From: Actinomadura graeca
GTDB lineage: Bacteria; Actinomycetota; Actinomycetes; Streptosporangiales; Streptosporangiaceae
DNA length: 64,000 nucleotides
Assembly: GCF_019175365.1 (NCBI RefSeq)
Contig: NZ_CP059572.1
Coordinates: 4,650,001-4,714,000, forward strand
Reading direction: 5' to 3'
This document shows positions 21,635 to 31,480 of the stretch, piece after piece. Under the pieces are notes generated by a model. The model searched no databases, was not told the DNA's origin, and saw nothing but the letters and a program-made list of their open reading frames with translations. Both the position numbers and the translations under genes were made by a program. The stretch's first letter is position 1; each line of letters starts with the position of its first letter.

Positions 21635-22363
21635 GTGTACGCCGACACTGGTTTTTGTGGAACGATTCGTACGGTGGGGATCGCACGGGAGGTTTTCGGT
21701 GACGCGCTGCCGGTCGCGGAGCGCTATGCGGCGTTCCTCGCCGACGCCGGTGTCGAGCGCGGGCTGATCGGGCCCCGCGAGGTCGACCGGCTCTGGGAAC
21801 GGCACCTGATCAACTGCGCCGTGGTGGCCGAGGCGATACCGGACGGAGCGCAGGTCGTGGACATCGGATCGGGCGCCGGTCTGCCGGGTGTCGTCCTCGC
21901 GATCGTCCGGCCCGATCTGCGGGTCACGCTGCTGGAGCCGTTGCTCCGGCGTACGACGTTCCTCAACGAGTGCGTTGACATGCTGCGGCTGCCGAACGTC
22001 GAGGTCCGCCGGGCCAGGGCGGAGGACGTGGCTGACGAGTTCTCCGTGGACGTGGCCACGGCGCGGGCCGTGGCGCCCCTCGAACGGCTTGCGAAATGGG
22101 CGCTTCCGCTGCTTCGTCCGGGTGGGGAACTGCTGGCATTGAAAGGTGAGCGGGCAGCCGCGGAGCTTGAGGAAGCCCGTCCCGTACTGACGCGGTTCGG
22201 AGTGCGGACCACCGAACTGCTTCAAGTCGGGCGCGGTATGGTCGATCCGCCGACAACGCTCATCCGTGTGGTCGCCGACCGCGAGGTCGTCCGGGATGGG
22301 GCGGTCGGGCGACAACAACGCGCGCCCCGGCGCGCTAAAGGGTCGAGGAAGAGGTCTTCATGA
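21635..22363 (+). CDS. rsmG: 16S rRNA (guanine527-N7) methyltransferase RsmG
   Basis: RsmG (GidB) methylates the N7 of G527 in 16S rRNA using S-adenosylmethionine, and its loss gives low-level streptomycin resistance. The protein is up to 242 aa. The family core begins AREVFGDALPVAERYAAFLADAGVERGLIGPREVDRLWERHLINC, and the SAM-binding motif is VVDIGSGAGLPGVVLAI. The start is uncertain. The GTG at 21635 has a weak GGGA, and a GTG at 21674 would shorten the protein by 13 residues. Its stop overlaps the parA start by 4 bp (ATGA). Confidence 0.93.
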   Translation: MYADTGFCGTIRTVGIAREVFGDALPVAERYAAFLADAGVERGLIGPREVDRLWERHLINCAVVAEAIPDGAQVVDIGSGAGLPGVVLAIVRPDLRVTLLEPLLRRTTFLNECVDMLRLPNVEVRRARAEDVADEFSVDVATARAVAPLERLAKWALPLLRPGGELLALKGERAAAELEEARPVLTRFGVRTTELLQVGRGMVDPPTTLIRVVADREVVRDGAVGRQQRAPRRAKGSRKRSS

Positions 22364-23532
22364 GCACGGGACCAGGGCCGGGCTGGCCTGACCGCGCCGA
22401 CGAATCCCCCGACGACAAGCCGTCCGGACAAGCCGGACCCGGTGAAGGCATGGACGGCCAGGACAAGGCTGTTCCGGACGAGGCCACCGCCGGACAGCCG
22501 GGGGAGGCGGGCCCGGGCACCGCGCCGTCCGGACACGCCATGTGGAGTACCACGACGTCCGGTACCGCGGAGAACGTCGGTTATGTGCCGACGCACGTCG
22601 GCGCGCAACCGCCGGGTCCGCGCAAGGGACCATCTCAGGGGGAGTCAGAACTCGTGCGCGAGGCGCTCAAGGACGCCAAGGTTTCACATGAAACACCGGT
22701 CACCGGACTCAAGGTGATGTCGGGCCGCAGGGACAAGGAGTGGCCTCGGCCGGGTCAGTGCCGGATCATCACGATCGCCAACCAGAAGGGCGGCGTCGGC
22801 AAGACCACCAGCTCGGTGAACCTTGCCGCTTCCCTCGCCATGCACGGCGCCCAGGTACTCGTGGTCGACCTCGACCCGCAAGGGAACGCCTCCACCGCGT
22901 TGGGAGTCGAGCACCACGCCGAGATCCCCTCGATCTACGACGTGCTGATCGAGGACATGGCACTGGCCGACATCGTCGTCCCGGCTCCTGAGATCCCCAA
23001 CCTCTTCTGCGCGCCGGCGACGCTCAACCTCGCCGGCGCGGAGATCGAACTCGTCTCCAAGGTGGCCCGGGAGTCGCGGCTGCGCCGCGCGTTGGACGCC
23101 TACGAGACCGAGAAGTTCGACTATGTACTGATCGACTGCCCGCCTTCGCTCGGCCTCCTCACGGTGAACGCCCTCGTCGGTGGCGACGAGCTGCTCATCC
23201 CGATCCAGTGCGAGTACTACGCGCTGGAGGGACTCGGTCAGCTGATCCGCACCGTCGACCTCGTGAAGGCGCACCTCAATCCGAAGCTGCACGTCACGAC
23301 GATCCTGCTGACGATGTACGACGCCCGGACGCGCCTCGCCGCGCAGGTAGCGGAGGACGTCCGGAACCATTTCGGCGACGTCGTCCTCAACACCGTGATC
23401 CCCCGCAGCGTGCGGGTCTCCGAGGCACCGAGCTACGGCCAATCCGTCATGACCTACGATCCCGGTTCGAGCGGTGCGCTCGCCTACAGTGAGGCCGCCT
23501 CGGAGATGGCTCACCGAGGAGCGGCCAAGTGA
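22360..23532 (+). CDS. parA: Chromosome partitioning ATPase ParA
   Basis: ParA is a Walker-type ATPase that moves ParB-bound origins. The protein is 390 aa. The first 130 residues are a Pro/Gly-rich extension common in actinomycetes. The deviant Walker A KGGVGKTT is at 143-150, followed by [11 protein letters not shown] and [18 protein letters not shown] parS-like site is embedded in the coding sequence at 22681-22694 (codons for VSHET). The gene overlaps rsmG and parB by 4 bp each, giving a coupled operon. Confidence 0.96.
   Translation: MSTGPGPGWPDRADESPDDKPSGQAGPGEGMDGQDKAVPDEATAGQPGEAGPGTAPSGHAMWSTTTSGTAENVGYVPTHVGAQPPGPRKGPSQGESELVREALKDAKVSHETPVTGLKVMSGRRDKEWPRPGQCRIITIANQKGGVGKTTSSVNLAASLAMHGAQVLVVDLDPQGNASTALGVEHHAEIPSIYDVLIEDMALADIVVPAPEIPNLFCAPATLNLAGAEIELVSKVARESRLRRALDAYETEKFDYVLIDCPPSLGLLTVNALVGGDELLIPIQCEYYALEGLGQLIRTVDLVKAHLNPKLHVTTILLTMYDARTRLAAQVAEDVRNHFGDVVLNTVIPRSVRVSEAPSYGQSVMTYDPGSSGALAYSEAASEMAHRGAAK
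22681..22694. other. parS-like site inside parA
   Basis: GTTTCACATGAAAC differs by one base from the bacterial parS consensus GTTTCACGTGAAAC. It lies in parA coding sequence and is palindromic except at the centre. ParB would be the expected binder. Confidence 0.75.
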
Positions 23533-24521
23533 GCCAGCAGCGACGCGGCCTGGGCAAGGGGCTGGGTGCCCTCATCCCCACCGCCCCGCCTCCTCCCACG
23601 CCCGAGGAACCGGGCGCTTCGGGTGAGCCGGGCTTCCCGGGTGGCCCGCACGGCCCTGGGTCGGACGTCGGCCCGGACATGAAGCCGGTCGCCGGCGCCC
23701 ATTTCGCCGAGCTGCCCGTCCGGTCGATCACGGTGAACCCGCGTCAGCCGCGTGAGCATTTCGACGAGCAGGCCCTGGAGGAACTGGCCGAGTCGATCGG
23801 CATCGTAGGACTCCTCCAGCCGATCGTCGTCCGTAAGGCGGACGGTCCCGGCGAGCACGACTATGAGCTCATCATGGGCGAGCGCCGCTGGCGGGCGTCC
23901 CAGATGGCCGGGCTGGACGTCATCCCCGCCATCGTCCGCGACACCGGTGACAACGACTTGCTCCGTGACGCGCTCATGGAGAACCTGCACCGGCAGCAAC
24001 TGAACCCCCTCGAAGAGGCCGCCGCCTATCAGCAGCTCCTCCAGGATTTCGGCGCCACCCATGAGCAGCTCGCCGGTCGGATCGGGCGTTCCCGTCCGCA
24101 CATCACGAACACGCTGCGGCTCCTGAACCTGCCGCCCGCGGTGCAGCGACGTGTTGCCGCGGGAGTTCTGTCCGCCGGGCACGCGCGGGCGCTGTTGTCG
24201 CTGGACAGCGTTGAGGCGCAGGAGCACCTGGCGCAGCGCATCGTCCAGGAGGGTTTGTCCGTCCGGGCGCTGGAGGAGCTCATCGCCCTCCGCGAGGTGG
24301 ACGACGGGCCGAAGGCTCCGCGGCAGGGACGTCGCAAGCAGCCCGTCGCACCGGGCCTCAAGGAGATCGCGGACCGGCTCTCCGACCGCTACGAGACACG
24401 CGTCCGCGTCGACATGGGCCGCAGCAAGGGCAAGATCGTCGTCGAGTTCGCCACCCTGGAGGACCTCGACCGCATCATCAAGTCGATGGTTCCCGATGAG
24501 GCCGTGGACGAGCCGGAGTAG
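23529..24521 (+). CDS. parB: Chromosome partitioning protein ParB
   Basis: ParB is a CTP-binding clamp that loads at parS and spreads. The protein is 330 aa from a GTG overlapping the parA stop (GTGA). The opening [16 protein letters not shown] is family-typical. The N-terminal domain carries [21 protein letters not shown] and the CTP-binding [26 protein letters not shown] and the helix-turn-helix ([29 protein letters not shown]) follow. The C-terminal dimer domain ends near [21 protein letters not shown] strong terminator lies 15 bp after the stop. Confidence 0.96.
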   Translation: MSQQRRGLGKGLGALIPTAPPPPTPEEPGASGEPGFPGGPHGPGSDVGPDMKPVAGAHFAELPVRSITVNPRQPREHFDEQALEELAESIGIVGLLQPIVVRKADGPGEHDYELIMGERRWRASQMAGLDVIPAIVRDTGDNDLLRDALMENLHRQQLNPLEEAAAYQQLLQDFGATHEQLAGRIGRSRPHITNTLRLLNLPPAVQRRVAAGVLSAGHARALLSLDSVEAQEHLAQRIVQEGLSVRALEELIALREVDDGPKAPRQGRRKQPVAPGLKEIADRLSDRYETRVRVDMGRSKGKIVVEFATLEDLDRIIKSMVPDEAVDEPE

Positions 24522-24536
24522 CCTTCCTTGGCGTTG

Positions 24537-24572
24537 AGCGCCCCGGGCCTGGTGGCCTTCGGGGCGCTTTTT
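24537..24572 (+). terminator. Rho-independent terminator of the rsmG-parAB operon
   Basis: AGCGCCCCG at 24537-24545 pairs with CGGGGCGCT at 24560-24568, followed by a run of five T residues to 24572. The stem is nine pairs of mainly G-C. It lies immediately after the parB stop. Confidence 0.9.
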
Positions 24573-25646
24573 GCTTCTGCTTAAGTCTTTGTTTGGCGGG
24601 TGCGGATCTCGGTGGGCTCAGCGGCCAGTGCCGACCGGTGACTTCTCGGTCGAGGCCCTCCCCCCGTCGTCTCGCTGGTCGCTCCCGCCGGGTCGCCTTC
24701 TCTGCCTTCTCTGTGTCCGCCTGTGCGGACGGAGGTAAGAGGTGAAAACGGGCGATGGTTGGTGCGCCTGGCCGTCCATCCTCTTCGGTGCCGGGTAGCG
24801 GCGGAGGTCTCCCCCGGATGGGCCGGTCGGCCTAGCGCGTTTGACCCGGCTGTCGCGTCCGCCTTGCTCGCCCAGCGGTCGTCGTCACGATCCGGCGCGC
24901 GACAGATGACCGGTCGACACTTTGGATTACCGACAGCGGGTGGTCGTCGGGGCGGAGCGGTGACGGGTCAGGATCGGTGGGTGGGCAGCTTCTGATCTGA
25001 CGGTGACAAGCCCGTTCGAGCGCGGCTGACGGGGGCCGCACGGTGATCCATGGCTTTGGTGGCTACTGGACGAGGTGGGCTCGTGTGGTGGACGACCGTT
25101 GGTAGGTGATGGGCTGCGACCGTCTCATGGGTGTCGTCGGCTCGCCGCTTTGCTGTGATTTGCGGTGACGATGCTCGCTCGCAAGCATCTCTTGGCCGAC
25201 CCGCTCCGATGCAGGCGGCCTGTGGTGGAGATCCAGTGCTGACCGGCCGCGCTCGACGGATCGGTCACTTCGGTTTGGGATGAGCGATCTGCTTGGGTTG
25301 CGCTCGACGCTCAGAGCTCCCTAAGTAGCGGTGCTGATGAGAGGGCGTCATCTGCCATGGTCGTGACCGCTAGGACGAAGATCCGCTGCGGCTCGAGGTC
25401 GAGCCGTTGCGGTCAGGTCCTCCAGCGCCTTATCTACCGCGGACTTTAGGGCAGACTGCCCGCAGCGGATCGTGTGCACGAACGACGGCGCCGACGACTT
25501 CGGCTCGACAAGGTGGTCGAATTCTGGTGGTCGAGGTGGCCTGGAGTCGACGACGAGTTGGGGGCTCGCCTCCCTTCGGGTGCGGGGCGTCAGATCGACT
25601 TCGTTTGCGGTGGGCGATCGGTGGGGCCGACAGGAGGCGCTGGGAG

Positions 25647-25660
25647 GTTTCACGGGAAAC
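25647..25660. other. parS-like site
   Basis: GTTTCACGGGAAAC differs from the parS consensus by one base. It lies about 1.1 kb downstream of parB in noncoding sequence. Confidence 0.75.
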
Positions 25661-26066
25661 ACGTGAGGCGATCTTGGAGGGCCGTGCGGGCTTTTCCTGG
25701 GCGAGCGGCATCCGCCGCCATCGTCAGGTGCCGCTGCGTGGGTGCCAGCTCAATGGTTATACGGGTCCGGGGTGGGCCCGGGGGCGGGGCCTCTTCGGTG
25801 CCATCCGGTGAGCCGGGCTTGTGGGCTCTATTGCAGGGCGAACCCTTGAGCGTCCGCCTCGTAGGGGCGGCAAGTAGATCGCTGACGGCTGCCCTCCGGC
25901 CCGGCCCACCCGCACTTGATGGGAACTCGCGTCTCGATCGCGGTCGGATGAGGCTCGCCGTGTTTCGGTTTTGACCGGCACAGGGTGATTTGCGTGTCGC
26001 CTGCGGAGCAGGCATCGCCCTCGGAGACGGCCGGGCCCGGATCGTCGAGGCTAGTTCTCCTCTCAT

Positions 26067-26080
26067 GTTTCGCGTGAAAC
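26067..26080. other. parS-like site
   Basis: GTTTCGCGTGAAAC differs from the parS consensus by one base. The flanking A/T extends it to CATGTTTCGCGTGAAACATG, a 20-bp stretch palindromic except at one central pair. It lies about 1.5 kb downstream of parB in noncoding sequence. Confidence 0.8.
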
Positions 26081-26432
26081 ATGGCTTGGCTGAGTGGCAC
26101 TTGAGATGAAGCACGTGAGTACGGGTGGCCGAGCCGACGGGCAGAGAGGCGGGGAGGAGCGCGGCCGGATCCGGGTCCTCGTCTTCGCGCTTTCCGTCTT
26201 CTGGGGATGCGCGGAGCGATCTTCATTAGGGGTTGGAGGTGGCGTCTCGGAGCTAGCGCTCGCAGCGGGGGCGATCAAGGTGTGGGGAGTGCGTGATGAG
26301 CGCACGCTGGCCGCCAGGCGCTTGGAGCCGTCTGGCGGCCTTGGTGGTGGGCCATCGAGTGAGCCTGTCGGTCCTGGATCGCGCCGGGCGTCCAGGGTGG
26401 GTCGGGTTCGATTGTCTGGTCGGCTGGCGTGG

Positions 26433-27371
26433 TCAGAAGCGGGCGAGGATGAGGTCTCGGCAGACTTCGCCGAGATCGAGGCCGGCGACGCTGACGGCGC
26501 GGGGGAGAAGGCTCGTCTCTGTCATGCCGGGGGCGACGTTGACCTCAAGGAAATGAACCTCCCCCTCGTCGTCGACGATGAGGTCCGTTCGGGAGACGTC
26601 GCGGAGGCCGAGGGCGTGGTGGGCGGTCACGGCGGCGGCGGTGGCGCGTTCGGCCGCTTCGGGCGTGAGTCGAGCCGGGGTGACGAACTCGGTGTCGCCG
26701 GCGTCGTAGCGGGCGGTGTAGTCGTACAGTCCGCCAGGCGCGACGATCTCGACGGCCGGGAGGGCGGTGGCCTTTCCTCCGCGCTCGATGACGCTGACCG
26801 CGATCTCCGTCCCGGGGACGTAGCGTTCGACGAGGGCGGCGTCTCCGTACGCGAAACAGCCGACCATGGCGGCGGAGAGCTCGGACGCGTCGTGGACGGC
26901 GGAGGCACCAAGAGCCGAGCCGCCGCGGGTGGGCTTGACGAAGAGGGGGAGCCCAAGACTCCGGACGATCTGGTCCAGGACGGACGCGGCTCCGAGATCG
27001 TGGAAGACCTCTTTGGGGAGCGCGACGGAGTCGGGAGTCTGGAGTCCCGCGCGGCGGACGACGGACTTGGCGGTCGGCTTGTCCCAGGCGACCCGGCAGG
27101 CGTCCGGGCGCGCACCGATATAGCGGACATCAAGGAGCTCAAGGACATCGCGAATCGAGCCATCCTCCCCCGCCGCGCCGTGCAGGACGGGGAACACCGC
27201 ATCTGGGGGGTCGTCGGTCAAGGAGTCCAGGAGGGTGGCGTCGGCATCGCGAAGTTCGACGGGGATCTCCAGGGCGCGTAGGGCGTCCGCGACTCGTCGT
27301 CCGGAGCGGAGTGAGACCTCGCGCTCATACGACAGACCCCCAGCGAGTACGACGACATGCCCGAGTTCCAA
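26433..27371 (-). CDS. D-alanine-D-alanine ligase family protein
   Basis: This ATP-grasp protein of 312 aa would join two D-alanines for peptidoglycan synthesis if it is a true Ddl. Motifs seen are VVVLAGGLSYEREVSLRSG at the N-terminus, HGAAGEDGSI (normally HGxxGEDG), KPTRGGSALGAS for ATP binding, and EVNVAPGMTETSLLPRA near the end. The last is usually EVNTLPGMT, so the substrate loop differs slightly. The length is at the short end for the family. The TTG at 27371 has AAGGG 9 bases upstream. It is on the same strand as the aminotransferase, with a parS between them. Confidence 0.85.
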   Translation of the reverse strand: MELGHVVVLAGGLSYEREVSLRSGRRVADALRALEIPVELRDADATLLDSLTDDPPDAVFPVLHGAAGEDGSIRDVLELLDVRYIGARPDACRVAWDKPTAKSVVRRAGLQTPDSVALPKEVFHDLGAASVLDQIVRSLGLPLFVKPTRGGSALGASAVHDASELSAAMVGCFAYGDAALVERYVPGTEIAVSVIERGGKATALPAVEIVAPGGLYDYTARYDAGDTEFVTPARLTPEAAERATAAAVTAHHALGLRDVSRTDLIVDDEGEVHFLEVNVAPGMTETSLLPRAVSVAGLDLGEVCRDLILARF

Positions 27372-27418
27372 TGCAATTGCCCTTCAGAGAACGTAAAATG
27401 CGCCGGGGAGCCCGGCGC

Positions 27419-27432
27419 GTTTCACGTGAAAC
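27419..27432. other. parS site, exact consensus
   Basis: GTTTCACGTGAAAC is an exact parS palindrome. It lies in the 68-bp gap between the aminotransferase stop and the D-Ala ligase start, about 2.9 kb from parB. Confidence 0.95.
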
Positions 27433-27439
27433 ATGAGGC

Positions 27440-28732
27440 TCAGACGACGTCAGGCCCCGGCGTGTGGACACCGGTGGAGCCGCTCCGAGCCGCTCCACCG
27501 AAAGTGTCTCGCAGCTGGATCTCCTGTTCCACCACCGCCGCCAGCCGCCGGACGCCTTCACGGATCCGGTGTGGTTCCGGGAAGCAGTAGGACAACCGCA
27601 TGTGTTGGCGGCCTCCGCCGTCCGCGTAGAAGCCGGTGCCGGGGACATAGGCGACCCGGTCGGCTATGGCGCGCGGCGCCATAGCCTTGGAATCGAGGCC
27701 CTCGGGGAGGGTCAGCCAGACGAAGAAGCCGCCGGCGGGTTTCGTCCAGGTGCAGCCGTCCGGCATCAGCTGGTCGAGTGACTCCAGCATCGCGTCGCGG
27801 CGAGCGCGGTACAGCTCACGGAAGTTCTTGATCTGTGCGCGCCACGGCTGGGTGGCCAGATACTCGCGGACGGCGAGCTGGGAGAAGTTCGACGGGCAGA
27901 GGATCGCGGATTCGGCGGCCAGGACGAGCTTGGTCCGCACCGCGTGCGGGGCCAGCACCCAGCCGACGCGGAGCCCGGAGGCGATCGTCTTGGAGAACGA
28001 ACCGAGGTAGATCACCCGGTCGGCGTCGTCCGCGCGAAGGGCGCGCATCGGGTCGCCGTCGAAGCCGAGGAGACCGTACGGGTTGTCTTCGACGATCAGT
28101 ACGTCGTACTCGGCGCAGATCTCGAGGATCTGGGCCCGGCGGGCCTGGGTGAGGGTGACGCCCGCGGGATTCTGGAACGTCGGGACGGTGTAGATGAACT
28201 TGACCCGGCGGCCTTCCTTGTCGAGGCGGGAGAGAGCCTCGCGGAGTGCCGCGGGGATCAGGCCGCCTTCGTCCAGCGGGACGTGGACGACGTCCGCCTG
28301 GTATGCGGCGAACGTGCCGAGCGCTCCGACGTAGGACGGCGCCTCGGCGAGGATGACGTCCCCCGGATCGATGAAGATCTTGGTGATGAGGTCGAGTGCC
28401 TGCTGGGCTCCGACGGTGACGACCACGTCGTCCGCGGACGCCTGGACCCCTTCGAGGGCCATCACCTCGCAGATGTGCTCGCGCAGCTGCTCGTCCCCCT
28501 GCGCCGAGCCGTACTGGAGCACCTCCGCGCCTTTGCCCGCGACCAGGTCGCCGACCATCTCGCCGACCGCGTCGAGGGGGAGCGCCGAGACGTACGGCGC
28601 GCCGCCCGCGAGCGACACGACCTCGGGGCGGGCCACCATCGCGAACAGAGCCCGGATCTCCGACGGCACCATGCCGGCGGCACGGGCAGCGTAGCGGTCG
28701 GTGTAGGCATCTGTCCGCGAGTGCTGTTCCAC
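27440..28732 (-). CDS. PLP-dependent class I/II aminotransferase (2-aminoadipate-type)
   Basis: This 430-aa fold-type I aminotransferase resembles the LysN/2-aminoadipate and MocR-like catalytic group, here without a DNA-binding domain. The sequence shows VSLAGGAPYVSALPLD, YGSAQGDEQLREHI, YTVPTFQNPAGVTL, the EDNPYGLLGF aspartate region, and the PLP lysine in GSFSKTIASGLRVGW. The GTG at 28732 is chosen because GGAGG lies 6 bases upstream. The frame is open to 28762. The substrate is unknown. Homologues are commonly found near parAB in actinomycetes. Confidence 0.9.
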   Translation of the reverse strand: MEQHSRTDAYTDRYAARAAGMVPSEIRALFAMVARPEVVSLAGGAPYVSALPLDAVGEMVGDLVAGKGAEVLQYGSAQGDEQLREHICEVMALEGVQASADDVVVTVGAQQALDLITKIFIDPGDVILAEAPSYVGALGTFAAYQADVVHVPLDEGGLIPAALREALSRLDKEGRRVKFIYTVPTFQNPAGVTLTQARRAQILEICAEYDVLIVEDNPYGLLGFDGDPMRALRADDADRVIYLGSFSKTIASGLRVGWVLAPHAVRTKLVLAAESAILCPSNFSQLAVREYLATQPWRAQIKNFRELYRARRDAMLESLDQLMPDGCTWTKPAGGFFVWLTLPEGLDSKAMAPRAIADRVAYVPGTGFYADGGGRQHMRLSYCFPEPHRIREGVRRLAAVVEQEIQLRDTFGGAARSGSTGVHTPGPDVV

Positions 28733-30579
28733 GAGGTACCTCCGAGGTGGATCGGCTTTCAAGCAAACTACGTCATCGGCTTATGGACGCGTCCGGTGAA
28801 CCCCGCCTAAGACGCCACACCGTTGCCCGGACCGCCGCGCCGCGCTGAGCCGCCGCGTCCGGCGTGTTTCTCGATGGGTGGTTCCGTACGCGAAGTCGTG
28901 AGGTGAGGTTCGGGCCGCGCCCAGAGGGGGCTTCGGATCGCTGGTTCGGTGTCGTTGGTGTGATCGTGTTGTTCGGGACGGTGCTGTCGTCCAGTGGATG
29001 TCTCGTCCCGGGCGGCGTGGCCGGTGGGAAGGGGCCTTGAAGGAGGGGCGCTTCGGACGGCTTGGTCTCCGAGCTGTCTGAACCCAGCTGATCCCACGAG
29101 CGAGCAGGAGATGCCGCGGCGCTGGCGGGCGGGTGGACCCGGAGCCGTCCCAGATGGAGGGCGAATCGGGTTGGTCGGCGCAGATATGCGTGAGGCGCAG
29201 CCGCCAGAAAGGCAAGGATGCGGATCGCCCGGGGAGGTGGAGGTACGGGGGCAGGCAGTGCGGTCGGAAGGTCGATGATGCTGCTCGCCGCATGAGCGTG
29301 GTGCTGAGTGTCGAGGCTGGCTTTGTGATCGGAGGGCGCGCTTGGGGCGCGCCGGGTTGCGGAGCGAGTTTGGGCGTCAATGGGCGTGCTGGACGTGCTG
29401 GGCGTGGAGAGAGGCGTGCCGTTCACCGGGCTGAGGGTGGGAGCTGCGGAGGGCGGGATGTGCGGTCGGTCGTGCTGGGGGACGGAGCCGGACTCGGAAG
29501 GGCCGCCGGTCGGAGATCGATAGCGCGCCAAGTCGTCGTGTCGATGAGGAGCGGCGCGCTGAGTTGTGGGAGCAGTGTGATCGGAAGGACACCATGGCTC
29601 GCTCGCCATGCTGTGCGGACGGAGGGGCGGAGCGACGCGGTTGTCGCTTCGGAGTTGGGCGTTGGGTTGAGGGTCGCTCTGGTGGTCGGGGGTCGTGTCG
29701 TCTGACGGGTGGGGCCAGCCGCGCTGGCTGAAGTGGATTCCCTGCCGAAGTCGTGTCGTCAGAGAGGCCGGGCTGACCGGAAGGTCGCGCCGTCGGGGGA
29801 CGCGGGAGACAGGGAATTGGGGTGTGCGGAAGTCGGCGTCTCCCTGAACGAGTGTGTCGCGCAGCGACTCCGGCGCGGGGCATGCCGCTGGTGTGAGTCG
29901 GGTGGCATCGCGGCGTGGAGGCGCAGTTTCGATCTCGCTCCTGTCGTCGTCGCCGCCCACCAGGCGCATCCTCGTCGAGGACGGGAGGTTCGGGGTCGCT
30001 CGTTCCGAGCGCTTTGCTGAGTGGGAAGCCGGGGCGCCCAGAGTGGACGCGCTTCGAGTCGAGGTGCCCCGTGGTGACGTCTGAGCGTCGTGCTGGGCGG
30101 TCGCGCCGTCTCGCGAGCGAAGATCGGAGGGGCGTCGTTCCGGGGGGATGTCGCCTTGGAGTCCGGTGTCGCTTCGTCCAGAGGGACGCGTCGCGTGGGG
30201 ATGGCGCGTCCGATCGGCCGCCGTGTCGCACGGTGGTGTCCGACGGGAGAGGGCGGCGCGTCGGGAGGGGGCGGCGCGTCGGTCGTCAGTGTCGTGGGGT
30301 CCGGGTGTGCCTGCCGTCATCACATCCCCCCGTTCTTGAGGGTGCGGCTCTGGAGTCTCCGTGCGGCTGCCGGTCTGCGCGTGATCGTCGGCGCTGGCGT
30401 GCCGGGCACGGGTGGGAACTTCCCTGTCCGATACGATGCCCGCGGGGCCCGGAATGTTGCCGGGAACTTCTGCGGAGTGTCGTTCCGCCCGAGAAGCCCG
30501 CGCAAGCGTTCCGCGTCACTGCGGCCGTTTCGTGGACTTCGGCCGGCGGGCGAGGATCGCAACAGGGGGTGCCGACCCG
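28733..30579. other. 1.85-kb stretch without a recognisable gene
   Basis: Between the aminotransferase and the GNAT gene no family is recognisable. A minus-strand frame of 516 codons (28773-30323) is open, but its product is a run of Arg/Pro/Ser/Thr/His with no domain, ribosome site or membrane segment. A low-complexity shadow is more likely than a gene. Plus-strand frames are equally featureless. No parS was found here. Confidence 0.5.
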
Positions 30580-31197
30580 GTGTCGCGTCGTCTCGTCAAT
30601 ATCACGCTGGACAATCTGGACGATCTACCGCATCGCTGTCGCGGCTGTGTCTTCTGGGAGCTGGACCCCGTGAGCCGCGACCGGGCCTTGGAGAGCGGGG
30701 GCTCCGGCCTGGAGAAGGAGGCGTGGATCTCCTCCACGCTGCTGGAGTGGGGCAGCTGCGGCAAGATCGTTTACGTCGACAACGTTCCGGCGGGTTTCGT
30801 GCTGTATGCGCCGCCGCTCTACGTGCCGCGTTCGGTCGCGTTCCCGACGAGTCCTGTGAGCGCGGACGCCGTGCTGCTAATGACGGCCCACATCCTGCCG
30901 GAGTTCTCCGGCGGCGGACTCGGCCGGATGCTCGTCCAGGGGATCGCGAAGGACCTCACCCGGCGCGCCGTCAAGGCCATCGAGGCGTTCGGTGATCTCA
31001 AGGTGGAGGACGGCGGCTGCATGGTGCCCGCCGACTACCTTCTCTCCGTCGGGTTCAAGACCATCCGCCCGCACCACCGCTACCCGCGACTGCGGCTGGA
31101 GCTCAAGTCCGCCCTGTCGTGGCGTGAGGACGTCGAGGTCGCCCTGGAACGGCTCCTCGGCTCCATGAGTCCGGAAGGCGCGCTCCGACCCGTCTAG
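30580..31197 (+). CDS. GNAT-family N-acetyltransferase
   Basis: This 205-aa protein opens with VSRRLVNITLDNLDDLPHRCRGCVFWELDPV. That cysteine-containing start is characteristic of a GNAT protein conserved near the origin in Streptomyces and relatives. The acetyl-CoA fold includes the ILPEFSGGGLGRMLVQGI motif. The GTG at 30580 has a GGGGG run about 10 bases upstream. The frame is open to 30412 without conserved content. The acceptor substrate is unknown. A perfect 16-bp hairpin follows. Confidence 0.88.
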   Translation: MSRRLVNITLDNLDDLPHRCRGCVFWELDPVSRDRALESGGSGLEKEAWISSTLLEWGSCGKIVYVDNVPAGFVLYAPPLYVPRSVAFPTSPVSADAVLLMTAHILPEFSGGGLGRMLVQGIAKDLTRRAVKAIEAFGDLKVEDGGCMVPADYLLSVGFKTIRPHHRYPRLRLELKSALSWREDVEVALERLLGSMSPEGALRPV

Positions 31198-31221
31198 GGC
31201 GTTCTCAGCCGTTTTGTACGA

Positions 31222-31256
31222 GTGGGCCTGCACTCCGAGCCGGAGTGCAGGCCCAC
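31222..31256. terminator. Perfect 16-bp hairpin between convergent genes
   Basis: GTGGGCCTGCACTCCG at 31222-31237 pairs exactly with its complement at 31241-31256 across a three-base AGC loop. No T-run follows. It lies 25 bp after the GNAT stop and downstream of trxB, so it probably acts as a bidirectional terminator. Confidence 0.8.
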
Positions 31257-31480
31257 ACGCTTTCGCGCTCGCCGCGGGAGACGGCGTGGTCTTCGCGCTC
31301 GGCCAGCGCCCGCCGCGCCGACGTTGGCCGTCTGCGATGTCTGCTTTCGCGGCCGCGTCATCCGGTCTACGTGGCGCGGCGTCGCGGCGTCGTTCGCAGT
31401 CGCACCGGATCGTGCCGGGCGCGGGTGCATCCGCCGCGGGCGCGTCGGAAGGCGGCGCGTCGGTCGCGCTGGGCGTCCGA

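Larger units (their letters stand above)
24522..26432. other. 1.9-kb gene-poor centromere-like stretch after parB
   Basis: Between parB and the ligase gene there is no convincing coding sequence on either strand. Short frames are unlike any family and lack ribosome sites. The stretch begins with a strong terminator and contains parS-like sites at 25647 and 26067. A third, exact parS lies just past the ligase. It may serve as part of the ParB-binding centromere, or it may be decayed sequence. Confidence 0.6.

Noticed and set aside
28773..30323. 516-codon minus-strand open frame between the aminotransferase and GNAT genes
   Set aside because: No family, no ribosome site, and low-complexity Arg/Pro/Ser composition typical of shadow frames.
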